This document shows, piece by piece, positions 44,654-52,007 of a stretch of DNA of 64,000 bases. The position numbers were made by a program, and so were the translations under genes. This DNA comes from JADKBO01 sp965230345 (GTDB lineage Bacteria; Bacteroidota; Bacteroidia; Chitinophagales; Saprospiraceae): positions 3,100,001 to 3,164,000 of the forward strand of contig CBDDKR010000002.1 in NCBI GenBank assembly GCA_965230345.1, read 5' to 3'. The notes below the pieces were generated by a model, which was given only the letters and a program-made list of their open reading frames with translations, had not been told where the DNA came from and searched no databases. The first letter of the stretch is position 1; every line of letters begins with the position of its first letter.

Positions 44654-46051
44654 CTATGCTTCTTTATTTTTCATTTTGGAATAATTCTCAAAAAAATAAG
44701 GAATGGTTTCAATTCCTTTGTAGAAATTGAATAATCCGAAATGCTCATTAGGAGAATGAATATCATCACTATTTAATCCAAATCCCATTAAGACAGATTT
44801 TACTTCAAGCACATTTTCAAACAATGCAACAATGGGAATACTTCCTCCGCTTCTTTCTGGAATTGGAGGTACACCAAAAGTTGTTTCCATGGCCATATGA
44901 GCTGCTTTATATTCAACCGTATTAGTCGGTGTTACAGTTCCTTCACCACCATGATGCGGTCTTACCTCCACCTTAACACTAGATGGTGCGATAGATTCAA
45001 AGTGTTTCTTGAATTTTTGAGTTATTTCATCGCTTGTTTGATTTGGAACCAAACGCATACTTATTTTTGCAAAAGCCTTAGATGGCAAAACAGTTTTAGC
45101 ACCTTCTCCAATGTATCCTCCCCATATGCCATTGACATCTAGTGTGGGGCGAATTGAAGTTTGCTCAAGAACCGTATATCCCTTTTCACCGTGTGTTTCT
45201 TCTATATCAAGAGCTTCCTTATAATCATCAATATTAAAAGGAGCCATATTCATCGCTGCTCTTTCTTCTTTGGAAACGGTTTCAACATTTTCATAGAATT
45301 CAGGAATTGTAATATGATTGTTTTCATCCGTCAAAGAAGCAATCATATTACATAAAATATTAATTGGATTTCCTACTGCACCTCCATATACACCTGAATG
45401 AAGATCTTTATTTGGGCCAGTAACTTCGACTTCTAAATAACTGAGTCCTCTTAATCCTGTGGTAATTGATGGTGTATCGTTTGCAATTATTGAGGTGTCA
45501 GATATTAAGACCATGTCACAACTAAGCAAGTCTTTATGCTCTCTGCAAAAATCTCCTAAATGAACGGATCCAACTTCTTCTTCTCCTTCGATCATGAACT
45601 TAATGTTACATGGAATTTCTCCTGATTTATACATGGCTTCGAATGCCTTTAAATGCATGAAAAGTTGCCCTTTGTCGTCACAAGCACCTCTAGCAAAAAT
45701 GGCACCATCAGGATGAATTGAAGTTTTTCGGATTACTGGCTCAAAAGCTGGAGAATCCCATAATTCTAATGGGTCAGCTGGTTGGACATCGTAGTGTCCA
45801 TATACCAAAACAGTAGGTAGTTTATCATCAACAATATATTCACCATATACTATTGGATGCCCATTGGTTTTGTAAAGATTTACATTTTGACAGCCTGTAT
45901 TTTTTAGATCATCAACAATAAATTGAGCAGCTTTAACGACTTCGTCTTTATAGGCAGGATCAGCACTTATGCTTGGAATTCTCAATAGATCAAACAATTG
46001 GTTCAAAAACTTATCCTTATTGTCATTAATATACTGCTGTGTACCTGTCAT
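44654..46051 (-). CDS. M20-family dipeptidase (CNDP-like)
   Basis: 466 residues from ATG 46051 (MTGTQQYINDNKDKF). A longer frame to 46090 begins inside a -7-like box (TACTTTTG on this strand, 46088-46095), so its extra 13 residues would precede the transcript. Metal-site motifs of clan MH are present: VYGHYDVQPADP, ARGACDDKGQ and IEGEEEVGS, with a lid domain in the middle and GGEGTVTPTN late. Members cleave dipeptides such as carnosine-like or Cys-Gly substrates in the cytosol. It lies head-first before the FKBP gene with a 53-base gap. Confidence 0.92.
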   Translation of the reverse strand: MTGTQQYINDNKDKFLNQLFDLLRIPSISADPAYKDEVVKAAQFIVDDLKNTGCQNVNLYKTNGHPIVYGEYIVDDKLPTVLVYGHYDVQPADPLELWDSPAFEPVIRKTSIHPDGAIFARGACDDKGQLFMHLKAFEAMYKSGEIPCNIKFMIEGEEEVGSVHLGDFCREHKDLLSCDMVLISDTSIIANDTPSITTGLRGLSYLEVEVTGPNKDLHSGVYGGAVGNPINILCNMIASLTDENNHITIPEFYENVETVSKEERAAMNMAPFNIDDYKEALDIEETHGEKGYTVLEQTSIRPTLDVNGIWGGYIGEGAKTVLPSKAFAKISMRLVPNQTSDEITQKFKKHFESIAPSSVKVEVRPHHGGEGTVTPTNTVEYKAAHMAMETTFGVPPIPERSGGSIPIVALFENVLEVKSVLMGFGLNSDDIHSPNEHFGLFNFYKGIETIPYFFENYSKMKNKEA

Positions 46052-46192
46052 TTTAAAGTATGTAATAAATGAATATTTTGTGATGCACAAAAGTACAATT
46101 TCATGCCCATCTACTGAAATTAAATTTCAACAACTCTGGTGAGGGTGGTAATAATTGAGTTCAGGAAATCATTAGATAATAATAATGGCAAT

Positions 46193-46220
46193 AAAAAAAG
46201 GAGTGTAAAATTACACTCCT
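46193..46220 (-). terminator. Terminator overlapping the end of the 36-residue microprotein gene
   Basis: AGGAGTGT and ACACTCCT (46199-46206 and 46213-46220) form a hairpin followed on the minus strand by a T run. The TAA stop codon of the microprotein lies at the base of its loop. Confidence 0.75.
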
Positions 46221-46321
46221 AACCAGTTATCGTACTCTTTTCCCTGGGGAAGGGTAACAGTTCTGCGATTTTTCTTAAAAATACCGCTAAACCATTTGAG
46301 TATATTTTGTAAAATGCTCAT
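46211..46321 (-). CDS. WLGV microprotein A, 36 residues
   Basis: ATG 46321 to TAA 46211. The sequence starts MSILQNILKWFSGIFKK, an amphipathic basic helix, and ends TLPQGKEYDNWLGV. It shares the last 13 positions' pattern with the next microprotein (PQGKE, aromatic, acidic, x, WLGV). A strong promoter lies just upstream (46341-46371) and a terminator overlaps its end, making a self-contained transcription unit of about 130 bases. The family is not one I recognise. Repeated signature, promoter and terminator together make chance unlikely, but translation is unproven. Confidence 0.7.
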   Translation of the reverse strand: MSILQNILKWFSGIFKKNRRTVTLPQGKEYDNWLGV

Positions 46322-46340
46322 GGGTAAAATATTTATAATG

Positions 46341-46371
46341 CAAATATAATATCAATCCTTTATATATTCAA
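46341..46371 (-). promoter_or_regulatory. Promoter of WLGV microprotein A
   Basis: On the minus strand TTG (46369-46371) and TATATTTG (46341-46348) are 20 bases apart, a near-ideal Bacteroidota promoter, with the ATG 19 bases after the -7 box. Confidence 0.75.
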
Positions 46372-46403
46372 TAAAATTATAATATATAATTAACATTTTA
46401 TCT

Positions 46404-46508
46404 TTAAACCCCTAACCATGCCTCGAATTCCTTACCTTGAGGAATTTGTGCTAACTTTTTGGAGGGGGAAAACCAAAGTTTAGCCGAGGTTAAAAATGAC
46501 TTTAACAT
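46404..46508 (-). CDS. WLGV microprotein B, 34 residues
   Basis: ATG 46508 to TAA 46404. It reads MLKSFLTSAKLWFSPSKK, a basic amphipathic start, and ends QIPQGKEFEAWLGV. It is a diverged tandem paralogue of microprotein A: the C-terminal signature is shared while the N-terminal halves differ apart from hydrophobic, Trp-Phe and basic character. Its own promoter is less clear (a GACATTTG-like box about 50 bases upstream, without a good partner). The function is unknown. Confidence 0.65.
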   Translation of the reverse strand: MLKSFLTSAKLWFSPSKKLAQIPQGKEFEAWLGV

Positions 46509-46652
46509 ATTCAATAAGATTATTTATATTATATACGTCTTAAGACCTTCGAATGTTGACAAATGTCACCTCTTTTTTTGTTAAAATTTTACAAAAAGTA
46601 TAAAAAGTGGGGTAATCCCATAAAATCACCTAGGGTAAACCATTAGTGTGAT

Positions 46653-46685
46653 AAAAAAAGAGATTTGCAATTTGCAAATCTCTTT
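46653..46685 (-). terminator. Terminator of the OmpA / helix-hairpin-helix operon
   Basis: AAAGAGATTTGCAA pairs with TTGCAAATCTCTTT, followed on the minus strand by a T run. It lies just after the stop at 46697 and separates that operon from the WLGV microproteins. Confidence 0.85.
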
Positions 46686-46696
46686 CATGTCATAGA

Positions 46697-47689
46697 TCAC
46701 TTTTCTTTCCCTCCATTTAGGAAATCTTGGTATGTTCGTAACTCATTCCAATTTCCCTTATGCGCCAATTTTGCTTGCTTTGGCCAAGTAGAGGGATCTG
46801 CTAATTTATACCGAGGACCGGCTTGGTTTAATATTTCCTTTATGTCATCTGAGCTGGTTTTACTTAATTCCTTCCAAGTTTTTATTCCGGCGTTATGCAG
46901 CAATTGTTCTATTTTAGGTCCTATACCTTCTATTGCTTTCAGATCGTTTTCTTTATACTGTTTGATGATGCCTTTTCTAACAAGAATTTTTTCTAATTTA
47001 GATTGAGTAGTCCCAGTATTTTTTGTACTTCCTCCAGCAATGTTTTTTTGCAATTCAATTAGCTCCATGAATTTGTGTTTGCTGGCTAATTTGGCTTGCT
47101 TTTGCCAAGTCGTAACATCTATTATCTTATACTTGTCTCCATATTGATTTAACAAGGTTCTTAAATCTTCTTTGGAGTTTTTGGATAATTCCTTCCAGTT
47201 CGAAATTTCATTATCCTTTAGCACTTGCTCCATCTTGGGTCCAATACCTTCAATTATTTGGAGTTCATCATCTTTTAACGCCCCAATAATCATTCCTATA
47301 AAATCATTATTTATATCTATTTTATCTTCAATATCTACCTCTTTTTCCGGAGCAGAATCATTGTCTTGTATATTTTGAACAATTGCACCCAAAGACGTCT
47401 CCATTTTATTACTGGCTTCTTTGCAATTATTTAGTTCTATTTCTAGTGATCTAATTTGATTCTTAGTATCAATAAGATTGGTTCTCAAATCATCTTCAGA
47501 TGATTTATATTTATCAATTTCATAGTTTAGCTGCTCAATTCGTTGGTTCAACTGATTGATACTTTCATTCTTCTCTTCAACTAGAGATTTGTACTTAGAC
47601 CATATCGCCCATCCTAATGCAAGTCCTAATAAGAATGGGAGAAGCCAACTTAACCAAAAAGGAAACGAACAAAATGTGGATAATAACAT
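46697..47689 (-). CDS. Membrane-anchored coiled-coil protein with two helix-hairpin-helix repeats
   Basis: 330 residues: an N-terminal membrane helix (about 9-30, FPFWLSWLLPFLLGLALGWAIW), a coiled coil (about 35-105), an acidic linker, then two homologous repeats at 140-218 and 248-327. Each repeat starts with a helix-hairpin-helix core (IEGIGPK), continues with WKELSK and ends with W-x-KQAKLA. The IEGIGPK core belongs to a DNA-binding-type HhH fold, but Bacteroidota proteins of this design sit beside OmpA-family genes, as here, 17 bases after the OmpA gene, so an envelope role is as likely as nucleic-acid binding. The function is unknown. Confidence 0.85.
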   Translation of the reverse strand: MLLSTFCSFPFWLSWLLPFLLGLALGWAIWSKYKSLVEEKNESINQLNQRIEQLNYEIDKYKSSEDDLRTNLIDTKNQIRSLEIELNNCKEASNKMETSLGAIVQNIQDNDSAPEKEVDIEDKIDINNDFIGMIIGALKDDELQIIEGIGPKMEQVLKDNEISNWKELSKNSKEDLRTLLNQYGDKYKIIDVTTWQKQAKLASKHKFMELIELQKNIAGGSTKNTGTTQSKLEKILVRKGIIKQYKENDLKAIEGIGPKIEQLLHNAGIKTWKELSKTSSDDIKEILNQAGPRYKLADPSTWPKQAKLAHKGNWNELRTYQDFLNGGKEK

Positions 47690-47706
47690 ACAGTTAATTT
47701 TAAAAT

Positions 47707-48555
47707 TTAGTTAGGAATTAAAGTAAGTTCTGTTCTTCTATTCTTCGCCCGACCGCTTCTAGTATTGTTATCGCCAATTGGTTGAGACTCACCAGCTGAT
47801 TCAATAGAAATTCTATCTTTTGAAATACCACTTAATATCAGAAAACGTTGTATAATATTAGCCCTTCTTTCACCAAGGATGATATTGGACTGTTTAGTCC
47901 CTATATTATCTGTGTGACCAGTTAAATGAATTTTCACAGCCGAATCCTTATGCTTTTCCGCAAGTTCCCTAAGGTAATTTTCAACTTCTTGGTTTTTGAT
48001 TCTATGATCCGAATTATACGGGAAGTAGATTAAAATACCGTCATCGACCTCTTCTATGTAGGCATCATTACTTTTCCAAGCAAAATTGACAGCTTCAAAT
48101 AGTGAAGAAGTATCAACATTATGAATAAAATGTTCGTCAAGAATTTTAATTCTAGATGTATCGTATTCCAAAAACAAAGCTTTAACCTGGTCAGCACGTG
48201 CAAGTCCTATACTCTTTAAAGTTGTTGAATTGATTTCATCATCTGAATAAACTCCAAAAATTTCCAGTATTTCACCTTCCTTACCTTCTTCCCATACCAT
48301 AACTTTTAGACTGTCCCATTGGCTACCAAGAATTGGTGAAGGATCAGACCAAGCAAACCGAATTGGAGCGTCATCATCCTCAACTTCATCAATTATTGGA
48401 TTTTTAATATCTATAGTTGAAGAATTGTTGTTCTGAATTATAGAAATCTCCACACCAGTAGTTTCATTGTTACAACAAGTATTATGTAAATTCTGGTACC
48501 AAAAAAATAATATTATCCAGAGAATAAGAGCAATTATACCAATTAAGAATCTCAT
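47707..48555 (-). CDS. OmpA-family protein
   Basis: 282 residues with one N-terminal membrane helix (about 4-20), a linker, a middle region (about 75-155) resembling BON-like folds (EILEIFGVYSDDEINSTTLKSIGLARADQVKALF) and a C-terminal OmpA peptidoglycan-binding domain (about 165-282): VKIHLTGHTDNIGTKQSN, then GERRANIIQRFLI and RAKNRRTEL with its conserved Arg residues. It probably fixes the inner or outer membrane to peptidoglycan. It is the first gene of a two-gene operon with the helix-hairpin-helix protein. Confidence 0.9.
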   Translation of the reverse strand: MRFLIGIIALILWIILFFWYQNLHNTCCNNETTGVEISIIQNNNSSTIDIKNPIIDEVEDDDAPIRFAWSDPSPILGSQWDSLKVMVWEEGKEGEILEIFGVYSDDEINSTTLKSIGLARADQVKALFLEYDTSRIKILDEHFIHNVDTSSLFEAVNFAWKSNDAYIEEVDDGILIYFPYNSDHRIKNQEVENYLRELAEKHKDSAVKIHLTGHTDNIGTKQSNIILGERRANIIQRFLILSGISKDRISIESAGESQPIGDNNTRSGRAKNRRTELTLIPN

Positions 48556-48965
48556 GTTGGAATGATTTGTTGGAAAGTTGCAAAAAACGTTCTCAATATA
48601 CTATAAATACTTGAATTGTAATAGAATATATGCTTTTATTGAGTGTTTTCGTGGTATATGTTTGATTTTTTAGGATTAAGAACTCTTGCTAAGTTAACTG
48701 ATTGCTAATGAATGGAGTATACCTTTTAAACCTATGGAGCAAGATATTAATAAGAATTAATCATTGATCACCAATTCTGCGTAAATCTATTCCGAATAAA
48801 AACTGCAAAACTTATAAAACCATGTAATTCGATTTTGTATATCCGATTGATTTACTCATCGACTTAAGCTACGAGTCCAAAAAAAGACAAAATTAAATGG
48901 ATTTGACCATAAGAATTTTACCTTTGTACGGTCTTCAAATTAAATCATTTAATTCACAATACAGA
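48556..48965. other. Divergent spacer between the OmpA operon and fbp
   Basis: 410 bases without a gene. Near the right end TACCTTTG (48919-48926) is a -7-like box for fbp; the only nearby TTG is too close (13 bases), so the -33 element is unclear. Nothing else is recognised. Confidence 0.4.
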
Positions 48966-49964
48966 ATGGAAAAAATAATAACACTTGACGAGTTTATTAT
49001 AAAAAACCAAAAGAGCTATAAGGGGTCAACTGGACAACTTACTCGCTTACTTAGGGATATAGGAATAGCGGCAAAAATTGTAAATCGTGTTGTAAATAAG
49101 GCTGGCTTGGTTAATATTCTAGGTGTTGCTGGACAAGAAAATTCTTCCGGGGAAGATGTTCAAAAATTGGATATTTTCGCAAACGAAAGAATGATTGAAT
49201 GTTTGGCCAATGGAGGTGAGGTATGTGGAATAGCATCTGAAGAATTAGATGATTTTATTCAAGTGCCTAGAGTGGAAGGAAAGAATCCTGAGTATGTAAT
49301 AGTTATGGATCCACTAGATGGATCTTCCAACATTAACGTTAATGTGTCCGTAGGAACTATATTTGGAATTTACAAAAGAATATCTGATCCAAGTGGTCCG
49401 TGTACGATGGAAGACTTTTTGCAGAAAGGTGAGAATATGGTGGCTGCGGGTTATGTTCTTTACGGTACATCTACGATATTAACTTATACTACTGGTAATG
49501 GAGTAAATGGTTTCACCTTGGATCCAAGTATCGGGGAGTTCTGTTTGAGTCATCCAAATATGACCATGCCTAAAACTGGAAATTACTATTCGGTAAACCA
49601 AGGTTACTATTTGAAGTTTGACCTAGAAATGAGACGATACATTGATCATTGTTCTGATATGAACTTAAGATTGAGGTACATAGGTAGTATGGTATCAGAT
49701 ATACATAGAATTATGTTTCAGGGTGGGATATTTTTGTATCCTAATACCAGAAAGTACCCTCAAGGAAAATTACGATTACTTTACGAATGTTATCCAATGT
49801 CTATGATCGTAGAGCAAGCAGGTGGTGTATCAATAACTTGTAATTTGGATAGAGTACTGGATTGTGAAATTAAAGAATTACACCAACGATCTACTATTGT
49901 TATGGGATCGAAAGATATGGTGGAAGAAATGAAAAATTTTGTTGCTAAATATAGCGCACCTTAA
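48966..49964 (+). CDS. fbp: Fructose-1,6-bisphosphatase, class 1
   Basis: 332 residues from ATG 48966 (MEKIITLDEFIIKNQ). A frame that extends to 48897 would begin upstream of a -7-like box at 48919-48926, so the shorter start is preferred. Class 1 motifs are clear: VMDPLDGSSNINVNVSVGTIFGIY (metal and phosphate binding), the RYIGSMVSDIHRI segment and the LLYECYPMSMIVEQAGG metal ligand Glu. It removes the 1-phosphate of fructose bisphosphate in gluconeogenesis. It is followed 9 bases later by the dehydrogenase gene, probably cotranscribed. Confidence 0.96.
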   Translation: MEKIITLDEFIIKNQKSYKGSTGQLTRLLRDIGIAAKIVNRVVNKAGLVNILGVAGQENSSGEDVQKLDIFANERMIECLANGGEVCGIASEELDDFIQVPRVEGKNPEYVIVMDPLDGSSNINVNVSVGTIFGIYKRISDPSGPCTMEDFLQKGENMVAAGYVLYGTSTILTYTTGNGVNGFTLDPSIGEFCLSHPNMTMPKTGNYYSVNQGYYLKFDLEMRRYIDHCSDMNLRLRYIGSMVSDIHRIMFQGGIFLYPNTRKYPQGKLRLLYECYPMSMIVEQAGGVSITCNLDRVLDCEIKELHQRSTIVMGSKDMVEEMKNFVAKYSAP

Positions 49965-49973
49965 AAGATTGTA

Positions 49974-50924
49974 ATGGTAAAGATATTAGTAAATGATGGC
50001 ATTCATCCAACAGGACAAAGAATGTTGGAAGAGGCTGGTTATTATGTGGAAACTGAAAAAGTAGCTCAGGAAGAGTTATCAAAGGAGTTACCAAAATACG
50101 CGGCAATATGCGTAAGGAGTGCCACAAAGGTTAGAGAAGAATTAATAAATCAATGCCCGAACCTTAAAGTAATAGGTCGAGGTGGAGTAGGGCTTGATAA
50201 CATCGATGTGGATTTTGCAAAATCAAAAAATATTGCAGTAGTCAATACACCTTCTGCTTCTTCAAGATCTGTTGCTGAATTAGTCTTTGGACATATGATG
50301 TGTTTGAGTCGATTCCTTCATGATGCTAATCGTCAGATGCCAAGTCAAGGAAATGAGAACTTTTCAAAATTGAAAAAATCTTATGCTAAGGGAAGTGAGT
50401 TAGAAGGTAAGACTCTGGGAGTAATAGGGATGGGGAGAATCGGTCAGGAAACGATGAAGATAGGTATAGGTTTGGGAATGAATATCGTGGCCTATGATCT
50501 AAACCCTAAAACAGTCAACTTTAAAGTTGGTTCTAAGCAATTTAGTGTGAATGCTGAAATAAAGAGTACTACATTAGAAGAAGTATTATCAACCTCTGAT
50601 TTTATTTCATTGCATGTTCCTGCAGGATCACAACCATTAATATCAAAGAATGAATTTGACATTGTCAAAAAAGGGTGTATCCTAATCAATGCTGCTCGAG
50701 GTGGAGTTATCGATGAATCTGCCATGTTGGAGGCTCTTGATTCTGGAATATTAGCCGGTGTAGGGTTAGACGTTTTTGAGAATGAACCAAAACCAAGTGA
50801 ATTGGTATTGTCGCATCCAAAGATTAGTCTATCACCACATATCGGTGCTTCGACAAATGAAGCTCAGGAAAAAATAGGAATTGAATTGGCCAATCAAATC
50901 ATTGAGGTTTTAAATAAAGGATAG
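49974..50924 (+). CDS. D-isomer-specific 2-hydroxyacid dehydrogenase, 3-phosphoglycerate dehydrogenase-like
   Basis: 316 residues, the size of Bacteroidota SerA-type enzymes without the ACT regulatory domain. It shows VGLDNIDVDFAKSKNIAVVNTPSASSRSVAELVFGHM, the NAD-binding GMGRIGQETMKIGIGLG, VINAARGGVID-type motif (ILINAARGGVIDESAM), and the catalytic-His region HIGASTNEAQEKIG. It most likely oxidises 3-phosphoglycerate in serine synthesis, but other D-2-hydroxyacids cannot be ruled out, since no serC is adjacent. It follows fbp by 9 bases. Confidence 0.85.
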   Translation: MVKILVNDGIHPTGQRMLEEAGYYVETEKVAQEELSKELPKYAAICVRSATKVREELINQCPNLKVIGRGGVGLDNIDVDFAKSKNIAVVNTPSASSRSVAELVFGHMMCLSRFLHDANRQMPSQGNENFSKLKKSYAKGSELEGKTLGVIGMGRIGQETMKIGIGLGMNIVAYDLNPKTVNFKVGSKQFSVNAEIKSTTLEEVLSTSDFISLHVPAGSQPLISKNEFDIVKKGCILINAARGGVIDESAMLEALDSGILAGVGLDVFENEPKPSELVLSHPKISLSPHIGASTNEAQEKIGIELANQIIEVLNKG

Positions 50925-50987
50925 TTAACATTTAATGATGCTTGACAATACTAATTTTAGATTTTTTGTGAATTTCTTTAATTATAG

Positions 50988-51017
50988 TTGCATGCAAATA
51001 ATAAAAATGTATCTTTG
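50988..51017 (+). promoter_or_regulatory. Promoter of tRNA-Arg
   Basis: TTG (50988-50990) and TATCTTTG (51010-51017) with a 19-base spacer fit the consensus very closely; the tRNA begins 20 bases after the -7 box. Confidence 0.8.
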
Positions 51018-51037
51018 CACTCTCAAAATTAATGAGC

Positions 51038-51111
51038 GGCTCCGTAGCTCAGCTGGATAGAGCAACTGACTTCTAATCAGTAGGTCTCAGGTTCGAATCC
51101 TGACGGAGTCA
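51038..51111 (+). tRNA. tRNA-Arg (anticodon TCT)
   Basis: The acceptor arms GGCTCCG and CGGAGTC pair (one G-T), with discriminator A. The anticodon stem ACTGA/TCAGT encloses CTTCTAA, anticodon TCT, which reads AGA and AGG. The T-arm is CAGGTTCGAATCCTG. The length of 74 is standard and CCA is not encoded. Confidence 0.95.
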
Positions 51112-51112
51112 C

Positions 51113-51140
51113 AAAGCGATCTTAGGATCGCTTTTTTTTT
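51113..51140 (+). terminator. Terminator of tRNA-Arg
   Basis: AAAGCGATC and GATCGCTTT flank a 4-base loop, with a long T run directly after. Confidence 0.85.
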
Positions 51141-51164
51141 ACACAAATATTGAATTGCTTGCAA

Positions 51165-51196
51165 CAAAAAAGGATTGGGTTTTCCCAATCCTTTTG
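51165..51196 (-). terminator. Terminator of the Bax-inhibitor-1 gene
   Basis: A hairpin of AAAAGGATTGGG with CCCAATCCTTTT, with A and T runs on both sides, lies 36 bases beyond the stop at 51232. Confidence 0.75.
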
Positions 51197-51231
51197 TTTT
51201 AATATATTCAGTCTAATCTTTTTAAATAATA

Positions 51232-51963
51232 CTAATCATCATTCAATTTGGCAAGTAGTCTTAAAAACTCAATGTATAACCATACCAGTGTAACCAATAG
51301 CCCCATAGCAGCATACCATTCCATATAAGAAGGTGCATTTGCCTTTTCGCCTTTATCAAATGTGTCAAAATCAAGTAATAAATTTAGGGCAGCTATTCCA
51401 ATTACAACTACACTGAATCCAATACCTAACAAACCACCTTCATGAATATAAGGTATGTTCATTCCAAACCAAGAAAAAATCCATGCCATTAAATACGTTA
51501 TCATCACAGCTCCAGTTGCCATAACGATACCTGCTCTAAGCTTTTGTGTAACCTTAATGATTTCGAATTTATAAATGGCTAACATAATAAATAGGGTACT
51601 AATAGTTAGTAAAATTGCCGTTCCAACTATTCCATTATAAGCAGTTGCATAATATGCGCTTATCGATCCAATTAATAAGCCTTCAAAAGCAGCATAAACC
51701 GGTGCTGCAATTGGAGAAGTATGTGGTTTGAAAGTACCTACAAGTACAGCTATTAATCCTCCTACTAAGCCAACAATGGTAAGAAACATTGAAGGCATCA
51801 TGTAGGATATTGATGATACTAGCAATAATATACCCAGTAATATAAAAGACTTATTTATTGCACCGGAAACAGTCATTTTTTCATACTGTACAGCATCCAA
51901 TGTTTCAATATTAAACGTATTTTCCTTAAATATTGGATTTTTGGGTTCGAGAAATTTTGACAT
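51232..51963 (-). CDS. Bax-inhibitor-1 / YccA-family membrane protein
   Basis: 243 residues with seven hydrophobic helices and the family order: KSFILLGILLLVSS, the SAYYATAYNGIVGTAIL loop, and the C-terminal AALNLLLDFDTFDKGEKANAPSYMEWYAAMGLLVTLVWLYIEFLRLL with the conserved Asp pair and Trp-Tyr. Bacterial BI-1 relatives are leak-type channels or stress-related membrane proteins. The precise role here is unknown. Confidence 0.92.
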   Translation of the reverse strand: MSKFLEPKNPIFKENTFNIETLDAVQYEKMTVSGAINKSFILLGILLLVSSISYMMPSMFLTIVGLVGGLIAVLVGTFKPHTSPIAAPVYAAFEGLLIGSISAYYATAYNGIVGTAILLTISTLFIMLAIYKFEIIKVTQKLRAGIVMATGAVMITYLMAWIFSWFGMNIPYIHEGGLLGIGFSVVVIGIAALNLLLDFDTFDKGEKANAPSYMEWYAAMGLLVTLVWLYIEFLRLLAKLNDD

Positions 51964-52007
51964 AATAACGTGTTTTATTTATATAATGATTTCAAATATA
52001 CATAATT

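Noticed and set aside
46211..46321. LPQG in microprotein A as a sortase-like sorting motif
   Set aside because: There is no membrane helix or basic tail after it, and the paralogue has IPQG; a sortase signal is not supported.
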